NCBI GenBank assembly: GCA_934045905.1
Contig: OW203763.1
Coordinates: 16,374,948-16,438,947, forward strand
Origin: Leuctra nigra
Taxonomy: Eukaryota > Arthropoda > Insecta > Plecoptera > Leuctridae
Length of the DNA stretch: 64,000 nucleotides
Reading direction: 5' to 3'
Shown piece by piece: positions 32,961-45,200 of the stretch. Under the pieces are notes generated by a model. It was not told where the DNA came from. It made no database searches and saw nothing but the letters and a program-made list of their open reading frames with translations. Numbering within the stretch: position 1 is the stretch's first letter; each line of letters starts with the position of its first letter. Position numbers and translations under genes: made by a program.

Positions 32961-34391
32961 GACAGTTTAAATTGTTTCGCACTGTCACATCCTGTCAATC
33001 ATCATGCTCAACTTCAGTCTTTTTCTTATGAATTTACTTGTACAATATTCATGTGTGAGCATCACCACACATGAATCACCACACATCACCAAGCCAATGC
33101 CGCTAATTTAATAGATTGAAAGTGCACACATGAGTCATGGCGGCGGAGTAATACAACTTTATTTCGTCTATTTCTGTTTCATTATAGTTTATTTTTGTAC
33201 AGTGGTGTTTATAACGTTGCACTGTTAGACTATAGTGGCGAATATAATGAGGATGGACGGTGGAGAGGAGGCGGTCATGGCATATTATAATGCACTTCTT
33301 TGCATTTTAACTCCAATTTTGGATCTTTTGCGGACCTTTTTTTGTGTGTAACTGAGTGATAATATACCTACAGTTCATATTTTTTCTTCGATCTATCTGA
33401 AATTTTGCACACATGTACAGACAATCTCTGGGGTTTGCAGACCATAATTTTGTTGAAATCCGTTGATTTTTTTTTAATCTTCCGATTGGTTGGTCCGATC
33501 AATTTGAAATTGTGTAATTTTACAAAATTTCAGCTGAATCCTTCAATTGGTTACAATTTAAAAAATTCTTCCAATTAGTCGAAAATCGAAATGGTCCGAT
33601 TCTGTTTAAATTTGTCATGAAATGTCAAACTGAGCGAAACGGCGAAAAAGCTTCAGTCAAGAAGAACGGCGGAGTGCGGAGCAAGTCCACTTGCTCCGTT
33701 CCAATTATAGCAAATAATTGAATAAGAGGGAAGAAGTAAATGTTAGTTTGTAAATATAGCAATGTAATCTAAAATTACAGAGAAGAGGAACCTAGAGTAA
33801 TAAAACATTATGTTAACATTTCTGTTCTTATTTATCTGCGTACGAAAGATGGCAACATCCTTTCAACCTAATTATGTAATAAAATAATAAATTAATAATT
33901 GTAGTAAACAAGAAAAATTATAAAAATTAGAGTGTTGATGATTTACTTAGTAAATTAATCCATTTACGGTTTGTTCACAGTAATATTACAATAAGTGTTG
34001 GAAGAGATACCACAATTATCTCAGAAAAACCTGTAGAATTTCAATTACATGGAAATGTGTTGAGTAATATATTTAGACCTCAAAATGACAATAATTAAGT
34101 GCAATTTCGTAACTACCTCATTTAATAACCGGTTTCTTACTTAATAGCCCAATCAAATTTTATAATAAATATCTATCATTATCACAGAGTTACGGAATTA
34201 GTTCTTTGATGGAAAGCATTATATTTACTTTGTGTTAATGGTTTTGAATGCAATCAAATTCGATTCATTGTAATCGAAACCGTCGTAGATGGTGAAAAGT
34301 TCCGGAACTGGACACAAACACTATGGGCTTGAGTTTGCGCGGTGTGAGTTTTCACGCCGACAGATCGCTAGATCGTGGACATATCATTTGA

Positions 34392-36450
34392 ATGTTGATG
34401 GACGGAGGAGTGCCACAGAGCTCATTGTCACTGGCGGAAGAAAAGAAAACGGATTTGAGATACGCAGTGAAACAAGTGTCACCTGTTCAGAAGAACCACA
34501 CTGTAAGTATTCATTTACACATTTGCAAGGAAATGTCAATAGTTTTCTTTCACAGAATGATGTCAAGTATAGTGAAAATTAAAAATAATGAAGAACGTAA
34601 ATTAGTAAAAGTCTAACTATTGAAAGTGACATTGAATCATAGTAACCTTAGGTGGAAAAATGACGTCATATATGAATTAGAGTATAATTTTGTGAATGAC
34701 GTCATTTTAAATCGAGTTACGAAAAGCAAGTGGAAAACCTTAGCTTCCACGGCATCGAGTTGATGTTACCCGCCTCTTATTTTCACATTCGGTTGTTACA
34801 CAAGAGACCTCGAGTGTTCTCTCGTTCATGATTCAGTCTCTCTTCCCTTGCTGTTACCACAGGTTGTCTTCATCTGCACGGAGCGTATCATTGCATTCGC
34901 CACACCACGCCAGCGGGAATACAACCAGCACAGTGAGTCTCCGTCCATTTGGTTGCATGCGGAATCAATCATATCATTTAAACATTTATATTCATACATT
35001 TATATTAATGTCTATGTTATTTTTATATAATTAAAACAAAATCAATAGTCACAATTTTTAAACGATTATGAACTCGTTTGTCTTTATGTAGGTTCAAACG
35101 ATTAAAATTAAATAATACGTAAATTAAATACTTTAGAAAGTGAAATCAGAAGTTTGTAGGAAGGTATACTTACTTTACTAGAACATCCCAATTATTGCGT
35201 AACAACAGACACGGTTACTCAATTATTTCATTCCAGCCTTGGAAATGTTTTTGTTACAAATTTCGTGAACCGTGGCCAATGTCAATGAGTGAATTACTGA
35301 AGAATTGTTGAACTATGTTAATAGACAAAATTACTATTCCACGACTGTGCCATTTGACACTAACAGGAAAACATGGATCATTTAACACGTTTAAATGGGA
35401 CTCGTTTAATTTTTTTTTGTAAATTAAAGAATTGTGAATATTGTGTGAAAAGAAAATGGGTTCACCTATAATTTTAGACACACATAAATTTACGTATTTA
35501 ATTTCTCTCTTAAAGAGAGATGCTGGAGAGTTGTGGACTATGGCGAACTATTATGCTAGCATTGGGCTCAGTTTGTCCTAGATTCCTACATATTAAGTTA
35601 GTGAAAGTTCGAGTCCTGTGCCGCGTTACTTCATAACATGGTCTGTGTAGGCTGCTCGGTACGCATTGAATGCCAAAAAAACTCGAATCTAAATGGATGC
35701 ACACTCTCAATTGTTTAATTTCCGACATCTCTTTGAAACAATGATCTTCTCAGTAGTTATAATCTTGCTCATATGACTTAATTGCGTATTTAAACACACT
35801 GATTGATTGTGTCTAAATTGTTGAAACTCTAGGAATGATGAACATTTTCTGTCAAACTTGATACTTGATTCCAATCAGGACTCAATATTAGGGGTCCAGT
35901 AAGGGCAAGTACGGTTTTAATAATGTAAGTACTTACATGAGTGATAAACGATATTTTTAAAATAAATAATGTCATTAATATTACAGACAACTTTAATAAA
36001 TCTGTTCGAACGAATGCTTTTGATTGATACTTCAAGTTCATAATGTCATTCGAAGTAATCCGGACTCACGATCGCGGTCTATTTGTCAAATTAATTGTAA
36101 ATTAATTTATAGCAGGTTACGGATACATTTTGCATGGATAATATCAGAATAATTTGTGGTGTGACTACAATATGTGACTTGATTGAAGAGAGGCAATATG
36201 GAACATTACACTCAAGAACATCGAATTTTATTTACTTCTTTTTAAGCGTGTGCCGGTGAAAAAGTAAAAAGTATGTAGATTCGATGCACATAGGTAATTA
36301 AATATTTGTGCACTATGGGATTCATATTATTTTTAATTTTATATTGTTGTATTATTGTGTTATTGTATAATTACTTTAGGCAGACCTAAAAGAAGAAGAC
36401 GGAGAAGAATTATAGATTCATATTTAATAATAAATTACGCATGCTTTTGA
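34392..36450 (+). CDS. Candidate small gene of unknown function (2-3 exons)
   Basis: Not recognised. Exon 1 (34392-34502, 37 codons from ATG, a second ATG two codons on) ends at a consensus donor ACT|GTAAGT. Exon 2 (34863-34932) has TTACCACAG before it and a GTGAGT donor. Joining them keeps phase and gives a readable protein: SLAEEKKTDLRYAVKQVS..., then VVFICTERIIAFATPRQREY. A possible third exon (36380-36450) begins after TTACTTTAG in matching phase, adds RPKRRRRR and stops, for a total of 82 aa. The second exon looks like coding sequence, with a hydrophobic strand then a basic stretch. Other frames across exon 1 are also open, so the frame is not certain. It could be a 5' fragment of a larger gene. 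Confidence 0.3.
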
Positions 36451-39254
36451 GAAAAAAACATGAATAATAACGTTTCCAGAAATAGTACCAATTAACATTT
36501 CAAAACCTCCTAGAACAATAAGTTTCCCACTGACATCATTTGACTCATCAATACCCATATTACGTATTACAAATTACGACCGACTCATATTTCATAAAAA
36601 AAAAAACTAGAACAAAAAACCGCAGTTGAAAAATAGTTACCTACATTCGTATTATTTGATGGGTTTGAGTGTTGATTTGATCGAACAAGCAAGGACGAAG
36701 GTTTCGTCTCTCTGGCAACCACATAAACAGTACAAAATCGTCAACAACCACGCGTGATCACACGTACAGGTGTCTCATATAGGACAACATATTGATTGAT
36801 TTCATTCGTTCGACACTCGATTGGCAATTAACATTACCATACCTGCAGATCTCATGAACACATTCCCAAAGAAAGGATGTTAATGTTATCACATATCCGT
36901 CATTACAACATCATTATGGAATCAATCAAGGTGACCATGAATTGAGTTATAGAGAGTTTTATAAGCATCCTTGTCGTTTTAAAGGTAACACTTAAAATCT
37001 TACAACATTTTAAATTCACTTTGTAATTTTTGCTAAATTTTAACTAACTTTAGCTAGTGTGTCTCATTGTCTAACTTATTTCATTACTGGTGTGTCAACT
37101 GTCTAACAGAATAGAATAGAATAGTATTGTATTGTAATTAATTAATTAATTAAATAATTAATTAATTAATAACACCTGAAAGTACACTCAACAAACTATA
37201 AAACAGTATTTGAAAGAAATGGATTAGCTTAAAAAAATGTGATGGCATCATCCGATGAAGTCTATGCTAACTTATCATCTAACTTTAGTAGATGAGCTCT
37301 AATTTCGTTGATATTATTAAGGATTGATTGTCAAGGAACCTGACCAGCAGCCAATCCGATTCGTTCAAATACCGTTTGATGATTTGTGAGGTGTACATTA
37401 AATATTTTATAAAAACGGACTATCTATCAATATACGTAAATACGTATACTTATATGTAATATCCGTATTTCGAAGTTCTTGATAGTTAGCTAAAACATTA
37501 GATGGGTGTCATTCTGTACGGTACCTAGGGGTGGTAGGGGGTGGCTTATCACTCAGCATCGACTTCTTCGTCTTTATCAAACCATGATGCGGGTATGATG
37601 ATGGGCAATCAGAGGCAGATTTGACGTGTGTTGGATGGCATTTAGCAAGGGATGCTGTAGAGGGTAGGGATGCGAATCACAGGTTTTAGAAGATCAGGGA
37701 ATTCGCTGTCAGAGGTTTGTCATTCAAATAGTTCTCCATACCCGGGGTCAACTCCGGTTATGAATGCTAATATCAACCAAGAACTGAAGCCCTGATGGAA
37801 ATGTCTGAGAATTTGTGTCAAGGCTAAAGAACAAGTTGATTCATTTCTTATTGTTCTGATTGTATAACACAGGTACTTTACCTGCAACCTGTCTTCATAA
37901 GACAAGTGTACTGGCTGTAATGTAAATAATTCAAAAGTAAAAGTAATTTAAGAGATAACACATTATTTCGTAATCGTAATAAAAAGTATGATCATTTTTA
38001 ACAACTAGAATTTCAAGTTCTTCAAATTGGATTCACGGTACCCATGTTGCATACAATTTGTCTGCAGATGGTGTGGAGAATATCACTATCTAACATATTT
38101 GTAGCAATTTAATTTTGCTACAATGATTATCCATCTTATATTCTAAATATTTTTTGGGGTTTCGAGTAAAGGAACTGTAGATAATAACAAAATATTTTAG
38201 GATGCAGACTGATAAATTATTTATTTTTATAGAAAATTGAATTTCCATATTTCGGATTTCAGAAAAATATGTATCACCACGTCCAATATTAAAAATAAAA
38301 GTATAATTACCTAGGATGGCGTACGGTTCAGCCTAATTAATTAATATTACGAACTCAAATGTACAAGCAAGTTGGTTCAGGTGGTTAAATTCATATCGAT
38401 ATAAATAGGTTGAGAAGTTCCTCAAGGATGCGACCACTACCCAGCCGTATCTTGAACAATAGGTTTACACACACTGATGAAGATCCTTAGAACAAGTTGG
38501 AAGGGGATTATCTTAATCCATCATCAAGTTTATTACGAAATAATGTTTTACTTTACATTTTAATTATTTACTGGAGACAATTAGTGGGTATAACAGAAAA
38601 CATACTCCGCTGCAAGGATTCATATCGCATAAACCCTATTCTAAACGAAAGAAACGAAAGAAACGAAACTTCGTGAAAGAAACGAAGTATAATAATTCGC
38701 CCAACGTTTGCTATTTTTCAACTCTTCAAACAATTGTTTCGTGATTCTCATCGCTTAACCTTGAAACATAAACAGGGTATGAATAATCACCAAACTCATA
38801 TTTATTCAAGGTGGTTAGGTTTTAAGAAAATTAAAATCATGAAGATTTTCCCAAAGTACCCGTCATTTTCTGTTGACGATGTAGGTATACGTACCTATAT
38901 AAAAGGTTACGATAATAACTGACTTTACAGTTGACCCTCATATTGACCTCTATTAAAATTTTTGCAATGCTGTTCATAAAATAAGTACTGTAGTGAGAAT
39001 GTATACCATGACCCATATTATATGCCAACTAGACCTACATACATTTTTAGAATATTAATTGAGGTATTTAAATTCGAAAATGTTGTACATAATATGCAGT
39101 TGGTTTCAGACTTATTTTATGTTATATAATTTGAGTAAACAATAGAGAAGGAAGAGTATGTTACATTTATTTGGTATATGAAATTGAATCTTAAATCATT
39201 CACTGATGTATTTCTTTGTTTTGATTTGTTTTAGAGTAGCAGACATTTACCAGG
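34933..39254. other. Intergenic/intronic stretch before the tetraspanin
   Basis: AT-rich, with no exon recognised apart from the weak one at 36380. It contains (TTAA)n tracts near 37136-37170 and runs of GAAACGAAA-like words near 38645. Tetraspanin 5' UTR exon(s) must lie here or further left: the first coding exon has its own acceptor at 39234. Confidence 0.35.
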
Positions 39255-42200
39255 ATGGGGTTCGGGCGAGAAATGGACGGCTGCGGCACTTTCATGAAGT
39301 ACAGCATGTTCGTGGCAAATTTCATCATATTTGTAAGTATACTTAATGGTCAAGATCACGAGATTAATAAAAGTAAACTCGATTGTAAATGAAATCTTAG
39401 AACAGATCATCCAGGCGTGAACAAACTGGATGAAAGTCTCATTCTGACTCATCAGATTCTTCTTCCCTTTCTCATTTTCTTCACATAATTATTCACTGAC
39501 GCAAAATAGCGTTGTTGTCGTCATTATTGTCGTTATTATTTAAATTTATTAAATATAAACTTGATGATATTAAAAAAGAATCAATCAATATGCATATTAC
39601 GATTGTATTGAAATCAATTCAATCATAAGTAATGTTAGTTTTAGAGCAAAAATATGGACAATCCCACAATATACCCTGGCTTGAGATACTATTTCAAATG
39701 GAATAAACTGGTTTCTCAGCAGTCTAACACAGGACGTAGGTGTAATGGACATGTCATCAGAAGGCTATGGGTTCGCATCCAGTGGCCGACTGTCCTAATT
39801 GTGGTTTACCGTAATTTCTAAGACGAGCAAAAACTGGGAAATAGTTTTATGCTCTACCCTGATTGGTTCAGGGTTGCTCTTCATTCATTTACTCCTGAAA
39901 AGTAACTTCTCAAACATGCCCCATTTAAAAAAAAATGATTCGAGATTATTTATTTGTCAAGGTTTAATACATTGGATAATATAATTAAATGTGCATATGC
40001 CCTTCTAAGATAGAGCTTGTGGTAAACTAACACTTCTATCGGAATTGTGATCTGTGTTAGATTGGCGGTGTTACTGTCCTCGGGATCGGTGTGTGGACGC
40101 TGGTCGACAAGTCCTTCATCAATGAACTTCTTGGAACGAATCTCTTCCTTGGTGCCGTCTACATTCTGATTGCTACTGGAGGACTCGTCTCTCTCGTGGC
40201 CTTCTTCGGCTGTTTGGGGGCGATCAAGGAAATCAAATGCATGCTGCTGATGGTAAGTTCAAGAGAAGAGGACACGCTTTCATGATTTTCGCAAAAGATT
40301 TTAAAAAGGTTAACACTCAACACAACATTAACAGCAAGAAGATTCTTTTTGTTTTAATATTCCGATAGAAACCTTATAAATTATGATACAAATTATGATG
40401 TTATCTGTAATGTATAATGTTTGATCCAATTTTCAAATCTAAAATCTGAACGACATGGACAGTAAACAATATTTTTTCTAAAACGAAGCTTCTTGTTTAT
40501 CTGTCTGTCTCTAGATTTTGATGAAATTGCAACTGGGTATCGTCTATCTAGAGATTGAATAATAGATTGAAATCTGTTCAAGCAGCCTTCTCTTTTTGAA
40601 CGTAAATTGCAAAAAAAAAATCGTAATTTCACTGTAATTTTGAACTTCTTTACCATCGGTGTAAGTGATTAATATGCAGAGTTCCAACGTAGATGTTCGC
40701 CGTCAATTAAGTAAAATAGGTACACAGACAAGTACGTAGATGTATAGTCACCTCTATGTCCTGAAAATGTACCCTTTATCGCGATTACCAGCCGTATAAC
40801 AGACGTATAATAATAAGTTGCGCAAAATATAGATATTTTTATACAGAGGGGTGATTTGCAACACTGTTTTATCGCTTGCTTTTATCACAACATATAGAGG
40901 TGACTGTTCATCGGATACCGGGTATCATGTTATCATTTCACCTTGCATGTTGGCACACTGAAGCCTGCAAAACATAATGAATAAATTGCAAATATAGCGT
41001 CATGCAGTCGCCATCAACCCACGTTCAAACATTAAATTGATCGTTATCGAAGTCTTTCAAACAGAGGGTAATTCCAAGTTTTATAATTGTAAAACTTGGG
41101 TTAAAACAAAAATGCAAAATTTTTATTTTTTGTTGCAAAAACGTTGTAGGAAAAATAATTATACTGAGTTACCAAAGACAACGCCCACTGTGAACAATCT
41201 AGTACACATCAGCCGAACAGTTTAACAATATAAAGATATTCTAAGTTCGTTCATTTAAAAAAGAAGACAGCTGAACGCTGTACGAATGTGGATATTGAAA
41301 AATGGATTATTACCAAGCTTCAAATTGCGCGCTCTTATAGATCAGAAAACGTGCTGAAGAGAAGAATTTGAAAGAATCGAGACAGAAAAGTTGACAGCAG
41401 GAACGGCGCCAGGAATTTTTACTAGGATTTATATTTTTATATTATATTTTTAGGGTGGGCACATAATTTTTCCGCTAAGAATTAGCCCCACAGGGCGTTT
41501 TTCGTATTTTTAAGACATAGAAACGAATTTAGGACGCTGAAAATTATACTTTTGGGGTAAAATATGATTTATTTGAATATCTTTAAAATAGCGGTGGTGA
41601 ATTGTTAAATTACCAAAAGGTTTGATCTGTATAATATGCATTCAGCCTACAACTTCAATGCGGTGTAGTTTTAGAAATATATTCTATCTGTGTTATATGA
41701 TTACTTGACATTAAATTATACCCAACATTTAAAATTCCAAGACAATAATAAAATTATCTTCGATTATTTTTGGGTGGGCAGAGGGTGCAGGGCTGTGGAC
41801 AATTTTTGGTGGGCGCGCCCCCACCCACGCCCCCCGTGGCGCCATCACTGGTTGACAGTCAGTTCCGTGAATCGGAAATTGTTCAGAGACTTAGAGCAAT
41901 AGGTACACCAAATCAGAAGAGTGTACACTGTACAGCAGAACGAGCAGACATGGGCAAAATACTCGGTTTTAATGTATTTAAAATACAAGATACTGATACA
42001 TTTAATTTGTGTATCTAAAATACAAGATACAAGATACATTTTAAAGATGTATTTAAAATACAAGATACAAGATAGTATCTTTAGATACTTCAAAAAAGAT
42101 ACATTTAAAGATACTTTAATTTCTCGTACATCATCAAAAAGTTAAAAAAAAAACTGTAGGGACTTACTTTCTAAATGCAATATTAATTTGATATATTTGT

Positions 42201-45200
42201 AAGGAAACATTACTTAACATTTTCTTGATCTATTCAAAATAGCAACTTGTATTGTTTGATACTTGTCAGCACTCTTTGAAATTCTGAGCCCGTAAAAAGT
42301 ATCTTGTATTTTAAATCTTCAAAAAGATACAAAATACTTTAGGAATGGGTATTTTAAATACAAGATACAGATACATTTGGCGTATGTATTTAAAATACTA
42401 GATACAAGATACAAATGTATCTTAGATACGTATCTTAAGATACAAGTATCTAGATACTGCCCATGTCTGAGAACGAGTTTCCTCAGAACAGAACACAGAA
42501 AATAGTGGCTACAAATTATTTGACCTAGGAAACGTTGGATGGGTTGCATGGAATGGTGTATGAGTTTTTAAAAACTTTTGACACTCTGGGAGGAGCTGCA
42601 GAATATGAGTGACAGTGACACACAAATCCCAAAATGTATTCTGCCATAGTGAACATAGTTTACAAATTAGAGAATTATAGAAAATGGTCCACCGATCATA
42701 CATTCACATACTTTAATTAGCTCATCTTCAAATAACATCATTTTCGTAATAATAATTGAAAATGTTGAAATTTGTTTCTACTACCTACAGTAGTAGTAGT
42801 AAAGTCTTTATTAGCAATTCTTGCTATTGTTACAGGTTACAGTTTTATATACTCTCAAATTTAACTAGGTAGTTTATAAAGATACATAAGAAATACAGTA
42901 GGTAGGTTAGAAAATGTTGATAACAGATTATAGCTCAGTAAGAGTAAAATAAAATAAAATAATACTATCATTAATATTCTACCTAATGATGATGTGATTA
43001 ATAATGATAAGAAATATATAAGAGAAACAGGTTACAGGTTACATGTCATGTTATGCTAGGTATTTTGTTATAGAATTAAGAATTACGGAATAGATGATAA
43101 CAATAATATAGTATATCTAATATTAATAAACAGTTCAAACAGTTCAATTGTTGACATAGTAGATTGACTTTTACTTTCAGTATCCACTTTATTTACGGTT
43201 TGTCCCAAAAGCCAGCATTAGAATTTGACAGGGGATCATTTCGCCAGCCTCCCTCTCTTATTACTAACATACATGCTCTTCTAAAGGACATTACACATTT
43301 ACTTTCCTTTACAGTATTTGGTAGACGGTTGTACATTTTTATTCCCTTTGAAAATAAGGAATTGTTACCAAAAGAAGTGGTGGCACGTTGTACATTGATG
43401 TCATTTTGCTGCCTGGTACTATACACATGGGAGATATTTGGGGTTAATATGTCACTAAGGTATTGCGGAGTCAGTCCCTTAGTGATTCTAAATATAAATG
43501 TCATCGTGTTGAGAAGAATTCTCTGTTTTACAGTTATCCAACATAAAGAAGATCCCATTTTAGCAATGGATGCGGTCCTATCAACCCAAAGTATACTGCG
43601 CATAACTTTATTTTGTAATTTTTGTAGCTTGTTTATATCATTTTGGGTCAGTAAGAATAAAATAGAGCTACAATAATCAAAATGTGGTGTGATAATGGCT
43701 TGGCTAATTTGTATCTTACTTAATAACGGTAATGCTCTACAATTTCTCTGGAATAGTCCTACTTTTTTGGCTACTTTATTTATGACGTATTGAGCATGGC
43801 TGTTGAAATGCAGATTTTCGTCTAACATGATGCCTAGATATTTGAAACTTTTAACATTTTCAACGAGTTCCTCATCAATACTAATGGAATAATTAACAAA
43901 TGTATTAAATTTCTATTAAATTTATTAAACCTACACAATCAGTAGGTATGCATTTTTAACATTTTAAATTTTACGCTTGATATGTTTAGTAGTTCTGACA
44001 TAACACGGTCAATAGGCTTGAGAAGGTAGCTTTTACACAGAGTTGGGTAAGTTACTTGTAAAAAGGAACTAGTTACTCTGTAAGTTACCTGATCTCAAAA
44101 GGAACTAAGTTACTTGGTAAGTTACTTGATTTGAAAAGTAACTGAGTTACTTTTAAGTTACTTTAAAGTTACTTTTCGGATATTTTTTCGACAAAAAACA
44201 AACTTGATCGAACTCCGCCGAGGGTTTAACTTGTTCGTCTTATAGGCGAGCAAAGCAATTTTATTATTTGTATTTACTCACAGTCATCGTACTCACAGTC
44301 AAAAAAATAAATTTAAATTGCACTCGCGGTAACTGGTAAATTTATTGCATGCACCTCGTTCTCTTCACTTCTTTAAATGGTCCATCCATGTGACAATCGC
44401 TTTGATTTGTGAAAGACTGCATCTGATTGGGTAGGTACATTTTATGTAAAAACGACCCTTATTGGCTAGTAATGAATGACGTCATACTTGTTTTCACTTT
44501 GGATTGGTATGCTTCTCGGAAAAATTTGCTGCTGCACCTGCAATCATCCCCCAGCCCAACTACCTGCTAATGACTTGTGGAAGGAATGAGATCAATGGGA
44601 AGGAAGGACACACATTTCATTTCCTGTGATTTGTTGTCTGGGTTTTAGATTTTCTCTCAAGAGATAGATAGGGAGTTTGTAGACTGTGAAAATATTATAT
44701 TTTTGTCAAATTATTTCACCTAAAAGTAACTTTTAAAGTAACGAAAATTAAGTTACAAGTTCCTGTAAAATTGTAACTTAGTTACTCACAAAGTTACTGA
44801 GGATGAAAAGTAACTAGTTACCCCAAAAGTTACCTTAAAAGTAACTAGTTACCAGTAACTAGTTACTTTCGTTAAGTTACTACCCAACTCTGCTTTTACA
44901 CTGACCAATAATGTCTTCCAGTAATGGGTAATGCCAGGTAATGCTCTCCTATTTGTTTAGTACTTCATCATCGTGTTCCTCATCTTCGTCATCATGCTGG
45001 TGGGCGGCATCCTGGGCTATCAGAGAAGGCAGTAATGGGTAATGCTCTCCTATTTGTTTAGTACTTCATCATCGTGTTCCTCATCTTCGTCATCATGCTG
45101 GTGGGCGGTATCCTGGGCTATCAGAGAGAAGGCAGTAATGGGTAATGCTCTCCTATTTGTTTAGTACTTCATCATCGTGTTCCTCATCTTCGTCATCATG

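Larger units (their letters stand above)
28229..34391. other. TTLL1 3' UTR and gene-poor intergenic stretch
   Basis: An AATAAA at about 28500 could end TTLL1. Beyond it I see no coding exon for 6 kb. Contents are a SINE body (30183-30305), a G16 run (30670-30685), a 25-bp tandem duplication (31102-31151) and a SINE relic (about 32810-32960). The 117-codon minus frame at 30980-31333 spans the tandem duplication and has no family features. Confidence 0.5.

Noticed and set aside
34289..34582. 97-codon frame across candidate exon 1
   Set aside because: Its join to exon 2 stops just after exon 2 and gives a less protein-like reading than the 34392 frame; kept only as an alternative.
41845..42549. 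Several frames rich in YLKYKI or SKIQDTRY
   Set aside because: Translations of GTATCT/AGATAC words inside the family A hAT-like element.
43164..43676. 170-codon plus-strand frame
   Set aside because: Antisense to the LINE reverse-transcriptase fragment, which has clear RT motifs on the minus strand.
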